A DNA stretch of 32,596 nt from RBG-16-68-21 sp035286665 (GTDB lineage Bacteria > Actinomycetota > Acidimicrobiia > Spongiisociales > UBA11373). Shown piece by piece: positions 17,285-25,988 of the stretch (its first letter is position 1; each line of letters starts with the position of its first letter). The stretch lies in NCBI GenBank assembly GCA_035286665.1, contig DATECY010000103.1, positions 1 to 32,596 on the forward strand. Reading direction: 5' to 3'. The position numbers were made by a program, and so were the translations under genes. The notes below the pieces were generated by a model, which made no database searches, had not been told where the DNA came from, and saw only the letters and a program-made list of their open reading frames with translations.

Positions 17285-17987
17285 AGCTCACCGTGAACAA
17301 CGCGACGACCGTCACCAGATTGAATCCGGCGTGGATCGCCACGGACCGACCCAGGCGACCGGTCCGCACCACCTGGTTGCCCATCACCACGCCGAGGACG
17401 AGGAGCAGTGGGGCGATCAGCCACGCGTTGGGATCGAGCAGGTGGAGCGCGGAGAACCCGGTTGCCGACCCCCAGACAGCCACTCGACGGCTGTGGCTTC
17501 TCAGCAAGCCCCTGAGCAGCACACCGCGAAACACCAGCTCCTCAGCGATCGGCCCGACGACGACCAGAGACAGTGCCACCAGGAGCTTGCTCGTGGCACC
17601 GACGGCAACCGAGGCGGCGTCGACCACGTCCTGTTCGGGCACGGAGCCACCAAAGACACGCTCGACGACGGTGACGAGGATGAGCGCCATCCCGATCTGG
17701 AGGCCCGCACCCATCAAGACGCCGATCCAGTCCGCCACTTCGATGCGCGCCGCCAGAGCCTCCCGCCACGGTTCACGGGTGCGAGCCATCCACGCAATGG
17801 CTCCAATCGCTCCGAGGGATTGCACCGGCACCACCACGCCGAACAACTCACTCGTGGTCACGTCGCCGGGGAGCACGACCGCGTATGCCACTGTTGCGGC
17901 GAGCACCCACCAACCCAAGGCCTTGGCCGCGTCGACGGGACGCCAGGGGCGGAGCTCAGGTGGCGGTGATGCGCCCGGCGACGTCAC
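17283..17987 (-). CDS. CPBP-family intramembrane metalloprotease
   Basis: The product is a multi-helix membrane protein with the three CPBP (CAAX protease/bacteriocin-processing, Abi) motifs: EELVFRG, FSALHL and HAGFNLV. These provide the Glu and His residues of the active site. Family members cleave substrates inside the membrane or act in bacteriocin immunity; no substrate is visible here. I chose the GTG at 17987 (234 residues), with GAGGTGG about 6 bases upstream. An ATG at 18026 would add 13 residues and lengthen the overlap with the preceding gene. It overlaps the upstream metallopeptidase-like gene by 32 bases. The C-terminus ends at the repeat tract. Confidence 0.83.
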   Translation of the reverse strand: MTSPGASPPPELRPWRPVDAAKALGWWVLAATVAYAVVLPGDVTTSELFGVVVPVQSLGAIGAIAWMARTREPWREALAARIEVADWIGVLMGAGLQIGMALILVTVVERVFGGSVPEQDVVDAASVAVGATSKLLVALSLVVVGPIAEELVFRGVLLRGLLRSHSRRVAVWGSATGFSALHLLDPNAWLIAPLLLVLGVVMGNQVVRTGRLGRSVAIHAGFNLVTVVALFTVS

Positions 17988-18360
17988 GAGCCTCCACCTC
18001 CAGGGAGATCGCGCGGTATGCGACATGGTGGGAGAGCCCGGAACGACGACCGCGCAGATAGTCGCCGAAGTAGACCCGTGCCCAGCGACTCGCGCCGAGC
18101 CGCCTCCACTGTTGGAGGTGGGTCAGTTCGTGCACCATGAGCGGACCGAGAGTCGACCGCGCCGCGGCCAATCGGTCGGGGTGGACGTAGATGCCCCACG
18201 GCGTGGCCACGGCCGTGATCTCCGGGGCCCACAGCATCCGGAACCAACGCGATGCCTTCCGAACCGGAATCGTCGAAGGATCGACGTCCGGCAGGGTGGA
18301 CCGCAGCCGGGCGGGGTCGACACCGGACGCGTCGAGTGCCTCCGCCGCGGAGAACCTCAC
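17956..18360 (-). CDS. Small HExxH zinc metallopeptidase-like protein (DUF4157-like)
   Basis: This 134-residue protein is not one I can name. It has a clear HExxH zinc motif, VHELTHLQQW (H77, E78, H81), and downstream AYRAISLEVEARDVA, where E121 or E123 could be the third ligand. That arrangement resembles DUF4157-type domains. No signal peptide or membrane segment is evident, so it would be cytoplasmic. Its GTG overlaps the leuS stop as GTGA, so it is translationally coupled to leuS, and its end overlaps the CPBP gene. Whether it is an active peptidase is inferred from the motif only. Confidence 0.75.
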   Translation of the reverse strand: MRFSAAEALDASGVDPARLRSTLPDVDPSTIPVRKASRWFRMLWAPEITAVATPWGIYVHPDRLAAARSTLGPLMVHELTHLQQWRRLGASRWARVYFGDYLRGRRSGLSHHVAYRAISLEVEARDVAGRITAT

Positions 18361-21095
18361 CGAACCACGACGTTGACGAGGCCGGGCAGCCGCAGGATCA
18401 CCTTGTCGGGCTCACCCGAGAGAAATGCTCTGACCCGCTCCGACCCGAGGGCGACAGACCGAGCCTCGGCCTCGGAGATGCCCACCTCGACCTCGATGCG
18501 GTCGCGGACCTTCCCGTTGACCTGGACCACCATGGTGACCGTGTCCTCCCGAGCCAGTTCGGGGTCGTATTCGGGCCAAGGGGCATAGGCGACCGACGGC
18601 TCGTGGCCGAGGCGCTCCCACAGCTCGTCGGCGATGTGCGGCGCCATCGGCGCCAGCATCCTGACGAACGCCTCGGCGACCTCGCGGGGGACCCGCTCGA
18701 GCCCGACGAGGGCATTGTTCAACTCGAACAGGCGGGCTACGGCGGTGTTGAACCGCAGCGCCGTCATGTCGTCGGTGACGGCCTTGATCGTGCGATGGAG
18801 CAACCGACGCAGCCCGTCGTTCGCCGGATCGTGCGAGACCAGCAGTTCGCCGGAGTCGGGCTCGACGAAACTCCTCCACAACCGCTGCAGGAACCTGTCC
18901 ACCCCGATCACATCGCGGGTGGTCCACGGCTTGGACGAATCGAGCGGCCCCATGAACATCTCATAGACCCGCAGCGTGTCGGCACCGTGATCCGCGACGA
19001 ACTCGTCAGGGGTGATCGAATTCTTCTTCGACTTCCCCATCCTTCCGGCGGTGCGCGTCACCTCATTCCCTTCGTACAAGTAGACGCCGTCGCGGAGCTC
19101 GACCTTCTCCGCCGGAACGTAGACACCCCGATCGTCTTGGAAGGCGTCGGCGAGGATGTACCCCTGGTTGAAGAGTCGTCCGAAGGGCTCCGGCGTCGAG
19201 ACATGGCCCAGGTCGAAGAGCACCTTGTGCCAGAACCGGGCGTAGAGCAGGTGGAGGACGGCATGCTCGACCCCGCCGACATAGAGATCGACGCCGTGCT
19301 CGCCCATCCAGTAACGCTCCGCGTCCTCCCCCACCAACCGGGTGTCGTTGCCGGGATCCGCAAAGCGTAGGTAGTACCAGCACGACCCGGCCCACTGCGG
19401 CATGGTGTTGAGTTCACGCCGATAGCGCACGCCATCGATGTCCACCTGCTTCCACTCGTCGGGAGCGTTGGACAGCATGGCCACCGGGTCGGCGTTGTCG
19501 TCGTCCATGGAGGCAGGCCGGTAGTTCTCGACCTCCGGCAGCAACAGGGGAAGTTCGTCGTCGGACAGGGCACGAAGCTCGCCGTTGGGGCCGTGGAGGA
19601 TCGGGATCGGCTCACCCCAGTACCGCTGCCGGCTGAACAGCCAGTCGCGCAGCTTGTACGAGACGGTTGCCTCACCGAGGCCCCGCGCCACCAGCCAGTC
19701 GATGATCACGCGCTTGGCGGCGACGATCCCGAGGCCATCGAGGAAGCCGCTGTTGATCGCCCGCCCCTCTCCGACGTAGGCCTTGCCATCGAAGCCCGCA
19801 GGCGGCTCCACGGTGCGGACGATCGGCAGCTCGAACTGCTCGGCAAACTCCCAGTCGCGCTCATCCTCGCCGGGGACCGCCATGATCGCCCCGGTCCCGT
19901 ACCCCACGAGCACGTAGTCCGCCATGAACAGGGGGATCCGCCCCCCGGTCACCGGGTTCTCACAGAACACGCCGGTGAACACCCCGGTCTTCTCCCTGTT
20001 CTCGGTCCGGCGCTCGACCTCAGACCTGCGGGCGGTCTCCGCGCGGTAGGCGTCCACCGCCTTCATCGGGGCGGAATGGCCCCCGGTCCACGCGTCCTCC
20101 GTGCCCCCCGGCCAGGTCGGGGGGATCAGGGAGCTCACCAGAGGATGCTCGGGGGCGATGACCATATAGGTCGCTCCGAAGATGGTGTCGGGACGCGTCG
20201 TGAACACCTCGACGAAGGCATCCGACCCTTCGATCCGGAAGCGGATCGATGCTCCCTCGCTGCGGCCGATCCAGTTGCGTTGCATCGCCTTGACCGACTC
20301 GGGCCACTCCAACACGTCGAGGTCTTCGATCAACCGATCCGCGTACGCGGTGATCCGCAACATCCACTGACGCAGCGGGCGCCGGAACACAGGATGGTCG
20401 CCGCGTTCCGAACGGCCATCCTTCGTCACCTCTTCGTTGGCAAGCACGGTCCCTAGTGCCGGGCACCAGTTGACGGTGATCTCGTCCACGTAGGCGAGAC
20501 GGTGCCCATCGATCACGGATTGACGGGCGACCTCGTCGAGGCTCGACCACGGCTCCCCTGCGGCCGTCGGTCGTCCCGCCTCGAACTCGGCCACCAGGTC
20601 GGCGATCGGTCGCGCCTTGCCCACCTCCGCATCGAACCAGGAGTCGAACAGCCGGAGGAAGATCCACTGGGTCCACCGGTAGTAGTTCGGGTCGGTGGTC
20701 ATGATCCGGCGGTCCCAGTCGTAGGACAGCCCGATGGAGCGCAACTGGCGCATGTATGTGGCGACGTTGCGCTCTGTGGTCACCCGGGGATGGATCCCGG
20801 TCTCGACGGCGTACTGCTCGGCCGGCAATCCGAATGCGTCGAAGCCCATCGGGTGCAGGACGTTGTACCCGCGCATCCGGTGGTACCTGGCGAAGATGTC
20901 GCTCCCGATGTAGCCGATCGGATGGCCGACGTGGAGGCCTTCACCCGACGGGTACGGGAACATGTCGAGGACGTACACCTTCGGTCGGCTCGGGTCGAAC
21001 CCCGGATCGCCCGGATTCGGCGCGTGGAACGTCCCGTGGCTCTCCCAGTAGGCCTGCCACTTCTGCTCGATCTTCTGATGGTCGTATCGGGCCAT
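18357..21095 (-). CDS. leuS: Leucyl-tRNA synthetase
   Basis: LeuRS charges tRNA-Leu and edits misacylated product. From the ATG at 21095 the product has 912 residues and begins MARYDHQKIEQKWQAYWE. The class I signatures are HVGHP (55-59) and the KMSKS loop as MGKSKKN (about 685-692). The large editing domain contains the TRPDTIFGATY stretch. VYEMFMGPLDSSKPW and the anticodon-binding C-terminal domain complete it. The frame is open up to a GTG at 21257, but that extension does not look like LeuRS. The ribosome site before 21095 is weak (GGGAA). Confidence 0.96.
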   Translation of the reverse strand: MARYDHQKIEQKWQAYWESHGTFHAPNPGDPGFDPSRPKVYVLDMFPYPSGEGLHVGHPIGYIGSDIFARYHRMRGYNVLHPMGFDAFGLPAEQYAVETGIHPRVTTERNVATYMRQLRSIGLSYDWDRRIMTTDPNYYRWTQWIFLRLFDSWFDAEVGKARPIADLVAEFEAGRPTAAGEPWSSLDEVARQSVIDGHRLAYVDEITVNWCPALGTVLANEEVTKDGRSERGDHPVFRRPLRQWMLRITAYADRLIEDLDVLEWPESVKAMQRNWIGRSEGASIRFRIEGSDAFVEVFTTRPDTIFGATYMVIAPEHPLVSSLIPPTWPGGTEDAWTGGHSAPMKAVDAYRAETARRSEVERRTENREKTGVFTGVFCENPVTGGRIPLFMADYVLVGYGTGAIMAVPGEDERDWEFAEQFELPIVRTVEPPAGFDGKAYVGEGRAINSGFLDGLGIVAAKRVIIDWLVARGLGEATVSYKLRDWLFSRQRYWGEPIPILHGPNGELRALSDDELPLLLPEVENYRPASMDDDNADPVAMLSNAPDEWKQVDIDGVRYRRELNTMPQWAGSCWYYLRFADPGNDTRLVGEDAERYWMGEHGVDLYVGGVEHAVLHLLYARFWHKVLFDLGHVSTPEPFGRLFNQGYILADAFQDDRGVYVPAEKVELRDGVYLYEGNEVTRTAGRMGKSKKNSITPDEFVADHGADTLRVYEMFMGPLDSSKPWTTRDVIGVDRFLQRLWRSFVEPDSGELLVSHDPANDGLRRLLHRTIKAVTDDMTALRFNTAVARLFELNNALVGLERVPREVAEAFVRMLAPMAPHIADELWERLGHEPSVAYAPWPEYDPELAREDTVTMVVQVNGKVRDRIEVEVGISEAEARSVALGSERVRAFLSGEPDKVILRLPGLVNVVVR

Positions 21096-21342
21096 GGTGT
21101 TTCGTTCCCGCGGGGTACCGGAGGATAGGGCGCCCCCGGGCAGGACCGGCAGCGCAGGAGGACGAGCGACGGTGATGAGTGGCAACGTCGGGCGATCGGG
21201 GCCGGCGGACGATCTGTCGGGAGCAATGCGCACCAGGCGCCCATCGCACCTCCTCACCGCCGAGGGTGACCAGGGTGGTGCCGCCGCCCGAAAGGAGACT
21301 CCCGTATCGGTACCCGACCGGCGGTCGTCCCAAGGCCCGCTG

Positions 21343-21348
21343 ATACAC
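21343..21348 (+). promoter_or_regulatory. Candidate -10 element of the tRNA-Ala promoter
   Basis: TACACT fits TAnnnT and ends 12 bases before the mature tRNA. I see no good -35 box. The rest of the 21096-21360 gap contains a small palindrome (CGACCG-G-CGGTCG, 21315-21327) and a short out-of-frame leader ORF towards leuS. Confidence 0.35.
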
Positions 21349-21360
21349 TGCCGTCGCTCC

Positions 21361-21433
<73 letters not shown>

Positions 21434-21469
21434 CGAAACCCTCGCTCCTCGAAACGGAGATCCTGCCCG

Positions 21470-23041
21470 GTGACCTCGATTGCACCACCCGGCCCGAAGA
21501 TGACTCACCGCCAGATCCTGGTGGTGTTCAGCGCGCTGATGCTCGGCATCCTCCTCGCCGCCCTCGATCAGACGATCGTCGCCACCGCACTCCCCACCAT
21601 CGTCGGTGACCTGGGGGGCCTCGACCACCTCGCGTGGGTGGTCACCGCCTACCTGCTCACCTCGACCGCAAGCGCCCCCCTCTACGGGAAGATCTCCGAC
21701 CTCTACGGGCGCAAAATCGTCTTCCAGTTCGCCATCGTGGTGTTTCTCATCGGTTCGATCCTCTCCGGCATGTCCCAGTCGATGGCCCAACTCATCGCCT
21801 TCCGAGCGATACAGGGGTTGGGCGCCGGCGGGTTGATCGTGATGGCGCTCACGATCATCGGTGACATCCTCTCGCCGCGCGAGCGCGGCAAGTACCAGGG
21901 CTACATCGGCTCGGTCTTCGCCGTAGCGTCCGTCGCCGGCCCCCTGCTCGGCGGCTTCTTCGTCGACCATCTGTCGTGGCGGTGGGTGTTCTACATCAAC
22001 CTCCCCATCGGCCTGGCGGCGTTGGTCGTCACGGCGTTGGTGCTTCACGTTCCCGTCGCCCGCCGCCAACACCGCATCGACTATCCGGGGGCCGCACTGT
22101 TGGTGTCGGCGGTGAGTTGTGCCCTCCTCGTGACCGTGTGGGGCGGGTCCCAGTACCCATGGGGGTCTACGACGATCGTCGGCCTGGCGATCGCGGCGAT
22201 CGTGCTGGTCGGGCTCTTCGTTCTCCAGGAGAGCCGGGCGGCCGAGCCCATCTTGCCACTTCGCCTTTTCCGGAATCGGGTCTTCACGCTCACTTCGGCG
22301 ATCGGCCTCGTGGTCGGGCTCAGCATGTTCGGGGCGATCGTGTTCCTCCCCCTCTTCCTCCAGGTGGTCATCGGCGTGAGCGCCACCAACTCCGGGCTGT
22401 TGCTGATCCCCCTCATGGCCGGGCTGCTCACGACCTCGATCGCCTCAGGGCGCATCATCACCAGGACCGGTCGCTACAAGCGCTACCCCGTCGCGGGGAC
22501 GGCGATGACGGCGATCGCGCTCTTCCTGCTCTCGACGATGAGCCCGGCCACGGGCCTGGAGGTGGCCATGGCGTACATGCTCCTCCTCGGCCTCGGAATC
22601 GGCCTCGTCATGCAGGTGCTCGTCATCGCGGTCCAGAACGCAGTGGACATGGCGGATCTTGGCGTGGCGACCTCGTCCAGCACGTTCTTCCGCTCGCTCG
22701 GCGGTGCATTCGGCACTGCCGTGTTCGGCGCCATCCTCTCGAGCACCCTGGCCACCAACCTGACCCGACTCGTGCCGGCGTCGGCGATGGCCGGCATCCC
22801 GATCGATCAGCTCACCAGCTCGCCCGCGCTGATCGCACAACTCCCACCCGAGACGCAGGCGGGCGTGGTACAGGCCTTCTCGGACTCGATCACCCTCAGC
22901 TTCCTCGTGGCAGTCCCGATCGCCATCGTCGGGTTGTTCCTCGTCCTCTGGATGCCGGAGCTTCCGCTGCGGGACACGGTCCACACCGCCTCCGCGCCCG
23001 GCGCAACCGCGGAGCCTCCCCTGCCGGAGGCGGGGATCTGA
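21470..23041 (+). CDS. MFS multidrug exporter, DHA2 (EmrB/QacA) family
   Basis: The long hydrophobic protein with about 14 predicted transmembrane helices carries the DHA2 signature LDQTIVATALPTIVGDL in helix 1. Motif A-like GKISDLYGRK follows helix 2. GPLLGGFFVDHLSWRWVFYINLP represents motif C and the conserved loop after helix 5. Such proteins export drugs or toxic compounds using the proton gradient. The GTG at 21470 (523 residues) has GGAG about 10 bases upstream; the ATG at 21500 is an alternative beginning MTHRQILVVF. It follows the tRNA directly. Substrate unknown. Confidence 0.88.
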   Translation: MTSIAPPGPKMTHRQILVVFSALMLGILLAALDQTIVATALPTIVGDLGGLDHLAWVVTAYLLTSTASAPLYGKISDLYGRKIVFQFAIVVFLIGSILSGMSQSMAQLIAFRAIQGLGAGGLIVMALTIIGDILSPRERGKYQGYIGSVFAVASVAGPLLGGFFVDHLSWRWVFYINLPIGLAALVVTALVLHVPVARRQHRIDYPGAALLVSAVSCALLVTVWGGSQYPWGSTTIVGLAIAAIVLVGLFVLQESRAAEPILPLRLFRNRVFTLTSAIGLVVGLSMFGAIVFLPLFLQVVIGVSATNSGLLLIPLMAGLLTTSIASGRIITRTGRYKRYPVAGTAMTAIALFLLSTMSPATGLEVAMAYMLLLGLGIGLVMQVLVIAVQNAVDMADLGVATSSSTFFRSLGGAFGTAVFGAILSSTLATNLTRLVPASAMAGIPIDQLTSSPALIAQLPPETQAGVVQAFSDSITLSFLVAVPIAIVGLFLVLWMPELPLRDTVHTASAPGATAEPPLPEAGI

Positions 23042-23099
23042 CGGCGGCGGTCGCGCCCTTGGGCGAGCCCGGGATGCAGGGCCCGGGTCGGTCGCGTCG

Positions 23100-24305
23100 G
23101 TGATCGAACTCCGCCCCACCGACGTCGCCAACGGTGGCGAAGCCGTGGCCCGCGTCGACGGCAAGGCCCACTTCGTCGACGGAGCGATGCCGGGAGAGCG
23201 GGTCCGCGGTGAAGTGGTGCGGTCGAAAGGGTCGTGGGCGCGCGTCGAGCTGCGGGAGGTCATCGAAGCCTCGCCGCAGCGAGTGGCGCCGCCGTGCCCA
23301 CATTTCGGTGCCTGTGGGGGATGCCAGTGGCAGTTCGCCGACTACCCGGCGCAGCTGGCATGGAAGCAGCGCATCCTCACCGGACAGCTCACGCACCTCG
23401 GACGCCTCACGGATCCGCAGGTGCGCGACTCGATCGCCGTCGGCCCGCCCTACGGGTATCGCAATCGGGTCGACTTCGAGGTCGTCGACGGCACCACGGC
23501 GCTCCATAGGCGCCGCAGCCACGATCTCGAGCCGGTGACGAACTGCCTGGTGCTCCACCCCATCCTCGCCGAGACGATCACCCGACTCGGTGACTTGGGC
23601 GGCGTCGCCGCCATCACGGTCCGGCTCGCGACCGCCACCGGAGCGATGCTCGCCGTCGTCGCCGGCCGGGTGCCCGACGGCGCCGGGGGGTGGGGGTGCG
23701 GGGTGTCCCACCGGCGCCCCCATGACCTGAAACCGATCATCGGCGACGGCACCATCACCGAGACCGTGGCCGGGGTCCCCTTCCGCATCACCGGGGACAC
23801 CTTCTTCCAGAACAACTCCGCCGGCGCCGAGACGCTGGTCTCCCTGGTCTCCGAGGCCCTCTCACCGGGTGGTGACGAGACCCTCCTCGACGGGTACGCC
23901 GGTGGAGGGTTGTTCGGCGCCACGGTCGGACGGAGCGCCGGGCGGGTACTCGCCATCGAGTCGAGTGCGCTCGGTGTGACCGACCTGGCGCACAACCTCG
24001 CCACCGCCGGACTCGAGCACGAGATCTACGCCGGGACCGTGGAACAGGGAGCGGCTGCGCTTGGGGATGCGTGGCAGGTGGCGGTCGTCGATCCGCCCCG
24101 CGACGGCCTCGGTGCCGACGCCGTCGCCGCCATCGTCAGGGGCACGCCACGGACGATCGCCTACGTCTCGTGTGACCCCGCGTCGCTGGCCCGCGACTCC
24201 CGCCACCTCGCAGGTGCCGGGTACCGCCTGGACTGGGCAGTCGCGGTAGACATGTTCCCCCAGACGTTCCACATCGAAGCGGTCGCAGCCTTCTCCGCCA
24301 CTTGA
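23100..24305 (+). CDS. TrmA/RlmD-family RNA uracil-5-methyltransferase
   Basis: The 401-residue SAM-dependent methyltransferase has an N-terminal TRAM-like domain (about 1-55). The iron-sulfur cysteines are C66, C72 and C75 in CPHFGACGGCQWQ, with C149 as the likely fourth. A C-terminal Rossmann methylase carries FFQNN (235-239), LLDGYAGGGLFG, DPPRDGLG (331-338) and the catalytic cysteine C358 in YVSCDP. The family methylates uridine C5 in tRNA or 23S rRNA (U747/U1939). Which target this one has cannot be decided by eye. GTG start, 58 bases after the exporter. It converges with the ABC genes, with only 5 bases between stops. Confidence 0.9.
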   Translation: MIELRPTDVANGGEAVARVDGKAHFVDGAMPGERVRGEVVRSKGSWARVELREVIEASPQRVAPPCPHFGACGGCQWQFADYPAQLAWKQRILTGQLTHLGRLTDPQVRDSIAVGPPYGYRNRVDFEVVDGTTALHRRRSHDLEPVTNCLVLHPILAETITRLGDLGGVAAITVRLATATGAMLAVVAGRVPDGAGGWGCGVSHRRPHDLKPIIGDGTITETVAGVPFRITGDTFFQNNSAGAETLVSLVSEALSPGGDETLLDGYAGGGLFGATVGRSAGRVLAIESSALGVTDLAHNLATAGLEHEIYAGTVEQGAAALGDAWQVAVVDPPRDGLGADAVAAIVRGTPRTIAYVSCDPASLARDSRHLAGAGYRLDWAVAVDMFPQTFHIEAVAAFSAT

Positions 24306-24310
24306 GCCCG

Positions 24311-25165
24311 TCACGCTCGAGCCAGCGAGACGAACTTCTCCTCGAGAGTGGCGGGGTGCTGCGAGACGCTCCCGCTCACACCCGCCTCGGCGAGCACCCG
24401 CCGCACCACATCAGGATCGCCTCCGGGCACGCGCAGTGATGCTCCGGCAAGGCTCACCGAGATTCCGGCGTCGCCGAGGACGGCCAGGCCACGCCGCCAG
24501 TCGGGGGTCACCACCTCCACCGCCTGGAGGGTTCCGATGATGTCGGTGATGGAACCCTCGGCGGCAATGCGCCCACCGGCCAACAGCACCAGGCGATCAC
24601 ACTCCTCCGCTTCCTCGAGATGATGGGTCGTCACCAGGGCCCCGGCGCCGGCATCCGCGGCTTGTCGGATCGTGTCCCACAGCATCACCCTCCCCAACGG
24701 GCCGACCCCTGAGGTCGGCTCGTCGAGGACCAACAACGCAGGCCGGTGCATGAGCGCTGCCAGGAACGCCACCCGATGCTGGACGCCGAGGGGCAGCCGG
24801 CCCACCACGGTCTCGCCCGCACCAGCGAGGTCTTCGGGGATCGGTGGCACGTCCACGCCGAACAGCCGCGCTCGAAATGCGAGGTTCTCGGCGACGGTCA
24901 GGTCGGTGTACAAGCCGAGTCCTTGTGGGACGTAACCGACCCGGCGCAACCCGGCCCTGATCGGCGGACCGCCGAACAGGCGCACCGTGCCCGAGGTGGG
25001 CCGCAGCAGGCCCAGCAGCACTCGCAGCAGCGTGGTCTTGCCTGCTCCGTTTGCCCCGAGCAGTCCGACCACCTCACCGGCATCGACGTGAAGGGACACC
25101 CCGTCGACGGCCGTGAGCCCCCCAAAGGCCTTGACGACGTCGCGCCCGTCGACGAGGACGGTCAT
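24311..25165 (-). CDS. ABC-2 exporter ATPase, second half of a split YbhF-like pair
   Basis: From the ATG at 25165, which overlaps the preceding ATPase stop as ATGA, the product has 284 residues. It has Walker A GANGAGKTT, Q-loop VPQGLGLYTDLTVAENL, Walker B LLVLDEPTSG and switch histidine in TTHHLEEAE. The signature motif is LPLGVQ rather than LSGGQ, and the D-loop reads GVGPLGR instead of GVDP. The LPLG form is familiar from the second ATPase domain of YbhF/RbbA proteins, so I read this gene as that half on its own chain. It should pair with the adjacent ATPase and permease to drive export. Substrate unknown. Confidence 0.87.
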   Translation of the reverse strand: MTVLVDGRDVVKAFGGLTAVDGVSLHVDAGEVVGLLGANGAGKTTLLRVLLGLLRPTSGTVRLFGGPPIRAGLRRVGYVPQGLGLYTDLTVAENLAFRARLFGVDVPPIPEDLAGAGETVVGRLPLGVQHRVAFLAALMHRPALLVLDEPTSGVGPLGRVMLWDTIRQAADAGAGALVTTHHLEEAEECDRLVLLAGGRIAAEGSITDIIGTLQAVEVVTPDWRRGLAVLGDAGISVSLAGASLRVPGGDPDVVRRVLAEAGVSGSVSQHPATLEEKFVSLARA

Positions 25166-25983
25166 TGCGCTTCCTCGTCGTCCGCCGCCATCGCGGCGGC
25201 AATGAGCACGTCGCTCAGATCGGAGGCGACAGGCCGGCCACCCGGAGGCGGATCGCCCGCCGACCACACCCGCCACGACGCTCCGCGGCGCCACTGGTGG
25301 GTGGCGTGGACGTCGTGGTCGAACGAGTAGACACGCCCGGGAAGGGACGCCTTCACCTGCTCGGGCGTCCCGACGACAAGCGTGCGGCCGGCGTCGAGGG
25401 CCAGGATCGTGGTGGCGCGCTCGGCCTCATCGAGATAGGTCGTCGTCATCACGACCGCGGTGCCGTCGGCAGCAGTCTGCGATACCAGGCGCCACAACTC
25501 GAACCGGCTCACCGGGTCGACCCCGGTGGTGGGCTCGTCCAAGATCAGGAGCAGGGGCCGGGCGAGGAGCGCCATCGCCACCCCGAGTTTCCGGCGCATC
25601 CCCCCGGACAGGTTCGCGCCCAATCGGTCCCGCGCCGAACCCAGTTCCGTGGCGGCGAGCAGCTGATCCGTACGGCGAGCCAGGTCGGCGGAGCCGATGC
25701 GAAAGGCTGCCCCCACGAACGAGAGGTTCTCCGAGACGGTCAGGTCGGGCCAGACCCCTGATCCGGAGGACTGGTAGCCGACACGCTTGCCCTCGGGCCT
25801 GCGCACCGACCCCGCCGAGGGAATCACCAACCCGGCGATGGCGCGAGCGGCCGTCGTCTTGCCGGCGCCGTCGCCGCCGACGACGACGCCCACCTCACCG
25901 ACCCCGACGGCGATCGACACCCCGTCGAGTGCCGTCGTCCCTCCGATGCGGACGGTGACCGATTCCAGGCCCCAGCGGTCCAT
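25162..25983 (-). CDS. ABC-2 exporter ATPase, first half of a split YbhF-like pair
   Basis: From the ATG at 25983 the product has 273 residues; the frame is open to 26187 but that part overlaps the permease and has no ABC features. It has Walker A GGDGAGKTT, a canonical signature NLSGGMRRKLG and Walker B LILDEPTTGVDP. The switch histidine is replaced: the motif reads TTTYLDEAE where most ABC-2 ATPases have TTHYLDEAE. First-half domains of YbhF/RbbA likewise lack it. It follows the permease stop by 5 bases. Start choice is reasonable but its ribosome site is weak. Confidence 0.85.
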   Translation of the reverse strand: MDRWGLESVTVRIGGTTALDGVSIAVGVGEVGVVVGGDGAGKTTAARAIAGLVIPSAGSVRRPEGKRVGYQSSGSGVWPDLTVSENLSFVGAAFRIGSADLARRTDQLLAATELGSARDRLGANLSGGMRRKLGVAMALLARPLLLILDEPTTGVDPVSRFELWRLVSQTAADGTAVVMTTTYLDEAERATTILALDAGRTLVVGTPEQVKASLPGRVYSFDHDVHATHQWRRGASWRVWSAGDPPPGGRPVASDLSDVLIAAAMAADDEEAQ

Positions 25984-25988
25984 GATGC

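Noticed and set aside
21271..21286. Sequence resembling a T-box core (AGGGTGGTGCCGCC), and CGGTACCCCGCGG near the leuS start
   Set aside because: The first is on the plus strand, pointing away from leuS and towards a tRNA, and has a changed ACC. The second, on the leuS strand, has an insertion within the TGGNACCGCG core. I could not find a specifier stem, so neither supports a T-box call.
24311..25165. LPLGVQ signature taken as evidence for an inactive or decaying ABC gene
   Set aside because: The same LPLG form is usual in the second ATPase domain of YbhF/RbbA proteins, and the frame, Walker A/B motifs and switch histidine are intact.
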